A stretch of 64,000 nucleotides of DNA from Maribacter polysaccharolyticus (GTDB taxonomy: Bacteria > Bacteroidota > Bacteroidia > Flavobacteriales > Flavobacteriaceae), in assembly GCF_028882255.1 (NCBI RefSeq), contig NZ_JARBUY010000001.1, positions 898,344 through 962,343 on the forward strand. The letters are read 5' to 3'. A program made the translations under genes and the position numbers. This document shows positions 60,813 to 64,000 of the stretch, piece by piece (positions within the stretch are counted from its first letter, which is position 1; the number at the start of each line of letters is the position of its first letter). A model generated the notes under the pieces. The model was not told the origin of the DNA and did no database searches. It saw only the letters and a list, made by a program, of their open reading frames with translations.

Positions 60813-63620
60813 TTACGCTTTAAGTTTGATTGAAATGTTTTGAAATTCCGTTGGTGGCACTTTGAACCGTACCACATTCTTACCATTGACTTTTTCCCGT
60901 TCGCCTTTTATTTGTTTAAAACCAATATGTAAAACCACGTCCCTTTTTTTATAACTATCGGGTACGGTCAATAAAATGGGATCGTTACAGGTTAATTTGA
61001 ATTGTCTGCCGATAACCAAAGTAGCGGCACTTGATTTTTTTCCTAAAATTTCAATGGTATAACCATTGTAATCCATTTTTTTACCTGCCCCAATAAAAAG
61101 TGTCGCTCCATGGGCTTCTTTGGTCAACAGTCCAAAAGTCCCTGTAAAACCGATGTTTTGATGCGTGTAGGCATTGTACACCTCCGATGAGAAGATATGA
61201 TCGGTTCTATTGTTTTTACTATCGATTTGCAGCCCTACAAAACTAGATTCCGAATCGTCCGTCTTAAACGTTTTTACAGATTTGATAGTGGATGGTTCTT
61301 CCGATGACGACGGCTCGTAAACCGCCACAAATGGTTTATTCCAAGCTTCCCCATATTGTCTTACAACCGTGGTCAATAAGGGCGCTTTTTCTATTTTTTC
61401 CGGCAATATATTCCTAAAGGCTTCGGAATGTGGTGCTTTTACCTTGAACAGCTCACGGTTTTCTTGTCCGTTCATCCACATATTCATTTGAATAATGCCA
61501 TCATTGATGGATAACCCGTAGGTAGCCTTAAACGCAGTTGCTGTTTGTACCGATGTTTCATCATACAAATAATCGTAGGCCTTGATATTCCCCGAATTTG
61601 AATTCAGTTTTGATGAAGTTTCCAGTTCCAAAGGTTGATCATCGGTGGTGGCAAATTGCAGGTCCTGCCCCAAATTATGATAGAAATAATCGTGATAATC
61701 GGCATTCCCAACTTTGGTCTTCGACCTGAAAATATCGATATAAAACCCGGAAGTTTCTCCTGTTCGTACAATGCCCATTACCCGGTTTTGATCGGCATCG
61801 GTACTTGGCTCGTGAAAATAAATATCCGAAAAGGCAATATGTGGATAGTACCCCGTTTTTCTTTCAGAGGCAGGATATAACGCATTGACCTCAAAAGGAT
61901 AATAGCTTCGCATTTTGTTGTACTGCGATTTTCCGTTTACGGTAACCGTGTTATGGGCCGGAAACTGCGAATAATACTCACGGTAATCGGGTCGGAAGTA
62001 ACTGGAACCCCTTCCCCCTTCAGGGGCCAATACATAACCTTTGCCGTAAAGTTCCATGGCAATTCCGTTGGAGTGGGTATGGTTGCCCAATGCACCTACC
62101 TGAGACACCATCAATCCGTTATTGACATCCATTCCGTTACGCATAACCAACCAACTCACGTTAGGTGCGTAAAACGCGGCTGTGGTTTGATCGGATAGGT
62201 TGGCCGCCCCAATACCTGGATCTAGATTGACATTGGTCGGGTAGAGCAATTCTTTAAAAACATTTTTAGGTTTCCCCGGTCGTACTGATCGCTCTTTTTG
62301 CCGCAACATGTAAATAAGGCTCGTAAATTTTTCCTCTTGGGCCCTTTTACCGAATTTTTGGGCGTTATCGATCAGATCCAAAAACGGCTGGGATTTCAAT
62401 TCACCATAGTGCGAATCGCCAAAAGCGACAATATGTTTGTTTGGAAACAAATATTGGGGCATTACCTCCACGGCTTTCGGAATGATAGGCATTTGGGGCA
62501 TTATATCCATTGCCAAAGCATCTTGGATCACACCCGCCAGATGGGTAAACCCTTCCGCAACACTTAGTGCATACCCAGAGCTTTCATTCCATATACCGTT
62601 TTCCTGATCATAGCCATAAGCCAAAACATCATTGACCGACCATTGTCGCGGTTCCGAATCGTTAAAAACGCGATTTAAATAATACTGACACCCTTTGCCA
62701 TCGGAGTACATTTCATCTTCATCCAATACCAAGGCAATGGTAATTACTTTATTGGCTTGGTGTAAATTCCAGTTATTGTCGGGCACACCATTTTTTATGA
62801 TTATTTCGGCCAGCTTTTTTAGGGACTCCAAATAAATGGGCAATTCCTCCTGCTTGTTCTTTTGCAGATACCCATATAAAAAATCGTAACATTCAGCGAG
62901 TTCATCAACGATATTTTCTTTGATGACCTGAAAGGAAGTCAGACCGATCACATTTTGGATATTGCCATTTTGGAGGTCGATGGGCTCATTCCTATAATAC
63001 AGGCCTTTCATATAAACATCGAAGAGATGTGTGGCCAACCTTGCATAATCAACATCACCTTCAATAAAATAAATCAAGGCGGCATCACGGGCAATACCCA
63101 TGATCTTTTCATTGATATTTTCTATGACCCTACCGGTTTTGGAAGGATGTACCCATTCCCATTTACCGGAATTTTTATTTTGCAGGTATATTCCTTTTTT
63201 ATCTTCCCAATATGGTTTTACATCTTCTAACTTAGGGGTTTTATAATCCGTCACATAATCGCGCTGACCTGTAAACCTTACCGTGGGCACCGGTGCTTGC
63301 CCGTCTTCATGTGAATAATACTCCCCATCTACATATACATTGGTAGCGTGGGATTTCCAATACATTTGAAAACGCGATGACAACCACTCGGGGTCGGATT
63401 TATATTGGGTTACGTATTTGGCAATTTTACCTTTAAAAGTACGGTACGATTGTTTTATTTCCTCAGAACCATCGATGGCCTTTAGGATGTTTTCTTTGTT
63501 CGTTTTGGAGGATATCAACCGTGGATGTTCCCTTTCTATGTTCCCCATAAAAACAAATTGGGCAAAGGCCATCTTCCCCAAAAACAAACTCCAAATAACA
63601 AACAGTACCGTTTTTTTCAT
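60813..63620 (-). CDS. Heparinase II/III-like lyase, paralogue 4
   Basis: Exported 935-residue protein (Sec signal about 1-21, AFAQ), closest in motifs to paralogue 1. Shared: DPEWLSSRFQMYWKSHATNVYVDG near the N-terminus (compare KTKATNIYVNG in paralogue 1), APVPTVRFTGQRDY, NNWNLHQANK, NHTHSNGIAMELYGKG (His514, His516) and FPAHNTVTVNG. All positions expected in the active site of this fold are kept. Predicted beta-eliminating lyase of a uronic-acid-containing glycan; the PL family cannot be named. Its stop is 4 bp from the start of GH97, and its start lies 13 bp after the edge sulfatase. Confidence 0.82.
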   Translation of the reverse strand: MKKTVLFVIWSLFLGKMAFAQFVFMGNIEREHPRLISSKTNKENILKAIDGSEEIKQSYRTFKGKIAKYVTQYKSDPEWLSSRFQMYWKSHATNVYVDGEYYSHEDGQAPVPTVRFTGQRDYVTDYKTPKLEDVKPYWEDKKGIYLQNKNSGKWEWVHPSKTGRVIENINEKIMGIARDAALIYFIEGDVDYARLATHLFDVYMKGLYYRNEPIDLQNGNIQNVIGLTSFQVIKENIVDELAECYDFLYGYLQKNKQEELPIYLESLKKLAEIIIKNGVPDNNWNLHQANKVITIALVLDEDEMYSDGKGCQYYLNRVFNDSEPRQWSVNDVLAYGYDQENGIWNESSGYALSVAEGFTHLAGVIQDALAMDIMPQMPIIPKAVEVMPQYLFPNKHIVAFGDSHYGELKSQPFLDLIDNAQKFGKRAQEEKFTSLIYMLRQKERSVRPGKPKNVFKELLYPTNVNLDPGIGAANLSDQTTAAFYAPNVSWLVMRNGMDVNNGLMVSQVGALGNHTHSNGIAMELYGKGYVLAPEGGRGSSYFRPDYREYYSQFPAHNTVTVNGKSQYNKMRSYYPFEVNALYPASERKTGYYPHIAFSDIYFHEPSTDADQNRVMGIVRTGETSGFYIDIFRSKTKVGNADYHDYFYHNLGQDLQFATTDDQPLELETSSKLNSNSGNIKAYDYLYDETSVQTATAFKATYGLSINDGIIQMNMWMNGQENRELFKVKAPHSEAFRNILPEKIEKAPLLTTVVRQYGEAWNKPFVAVYEPSSSEEPSTIKSVKTFKTDDSESSFVGLQIDSKNNRTDHIFSSEVYNAYTHQNIGFTGTFGLLTKEAHGATLFIGAGKKMDYNGYTIEILGKKSSAATLVIGRQFKLTCNDPILLTVPDSYKKRDVVLHIGFKQIKGEREKVNGKNVVRFKVPPTEFQNISIKLKA

Positions 63621-63633
63621 GGTTCAAAATGGC

Positions 63634-64000
63634 TTATTGCTCTTCGTTTCGGACCCAAATATGGCTATCCTCCAATAATTCCTTATATCGCATTTCAAAC
63701 TCTTTCTTCATGCTTTCAAAAACCGCAGCCTCCTTTACCGACAAATCCTCGGATTCGTTGATATCTTCCTTTAGATTGAATAGGACAAAGTCCGTAAGCT
63801 TGGCACTTTTCACAAGAGCCTCATTCCCATCGTATAAATTATGGATATGGGGTAAGGTGTTATTGTCGACTTCCAAGCGTCCCATGATTTTCCAATCCCC
63901 TTTTCGCATGGCTACCCTACGTTCATTGATCGCATCATAAAAAGCCCAGATCAAAGGTGTACTGCGTGCAAACTCCCCAGTATCCAAAAGGGATTTAAAG
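63634..64000 (-). CDS. Sulfatase, C-terminal part (cut by window edge)
   Basis: The last 121 codons of a gene entering from the right edge; the stop is at 63634 and the frame is open through base 64000, so the start lies outside. The segment has the RVAMRKGDWKIMGRLEV block and LFNLKEDINESEDLSVKE, the conserved end of family S1 sulfatases (the C-terminal strand and the residues before the DUF4976-like tail). The catalytic CxPSR and metal sites are not in the window. It is upstream of paralogue 4 in the same direction with a 13-bp gap, so it belongs to the right operon. This would be the fifth sulfatase of the locus. Confidence 0.8.
   Translation of the reverse strand, partial: FKSLLDTGEFARSTPLIWAFYDAINERRVAMRKGDWKIMGRLEVDNNTLPHIHNLYDGNEALVKSAKLTDFVLFNLKEDINESEDLSVKEAAVFESMKKEFEMRYKELLEDSHIWVRNEEQ

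Overview
This window looks like a chromosomal polysaccharide utilisation locus (PUL) from a marine flavobacterium (Bacteroidota). The main evidence is an adjacent SusC/SusD pair (34117-37173 and 32545-34104), a divergent hybrid two-component regulator (HTCS, 37497-41603), and almost nothing else but exported carbohydrate-active enzymes carrying Sec or lipoprotein signals. The formylglycine-type sulfatases point to a sulfated, probably marine, glycan. No rRNA, tRNA, CRISPR array, phage or IS element was seen.

Layout. (1) 1-17243, minus strand: a tightly packed run transcribed right to left. It holds a heparinase II/III-like lyase, a FAD oxidoreductase, a circularly permuted SGNH esterase, a second heparinase-like lyase, GH95, GH43, GH29, GH3, a double-esterase fusion and the start of another lipoprotein. 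(2) 17244-17855: divergent control region with a Bacteroidota-type promoter for the plus operon. (3) 17856-26803, plus strand: GH2, GH29, sulfatase, GH2. (4) 27126-30835, minus strand: sulfatase-PA14 and GH30. (5) 30987-37173, minus strand: SusC-SusD-sulfatase, closed by a clear hairpin terminator. (6) 37174-37496: regulatory region with a long inverted repeat between susC and the HTCS. (7) 37497-41603, plus strand: HTCS. (8) 41795-64000, minus strand: a 22-kb gene train with four heparinase-like paralogues, two SGNH or alpha/beta esterases, GH29, GH141-PDZ, sulfatase, GH30, GH97 and a sulfatase cut by the right edge.

How the genes fit together (inference). There are three GH29, one GH95 and one GH141 enzyme, all families that contain fucosidases. 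Added to these are two GH2, two GH30, GH97, GH43 and GH3 enzymes, six lyase-like proteins, five sulfatases and four esterase genes. This matches a sulfated, acylated, fucose- and galactose-containing polysaccharide with uronic acid, such as a fucoidan-like glucuronofucogalactan or another fucosylated sulfated glycan. SusD/SusC would bind and import oligosaccharides and the HTCS would sense a periplasmic fragment. No recognised GH107 or GH168 endo-fucanase is present, so backbone cutting may rest on the heparinase-like proteins.

Most unusual points: a circularly permuted SGNH hydrolase (12850-13575); a GH29 C-terminal domain copied onto the neighbouring SGNH esterase (44556-46949); one polypeptide with two esterase folds (235-2202); four lyase paralogues whose conserved histidines have diverged; a GH141 enzyme ending in a PDZ domain; and a GH97 enzyme with Gly at the expected Asp-nucleophile position.
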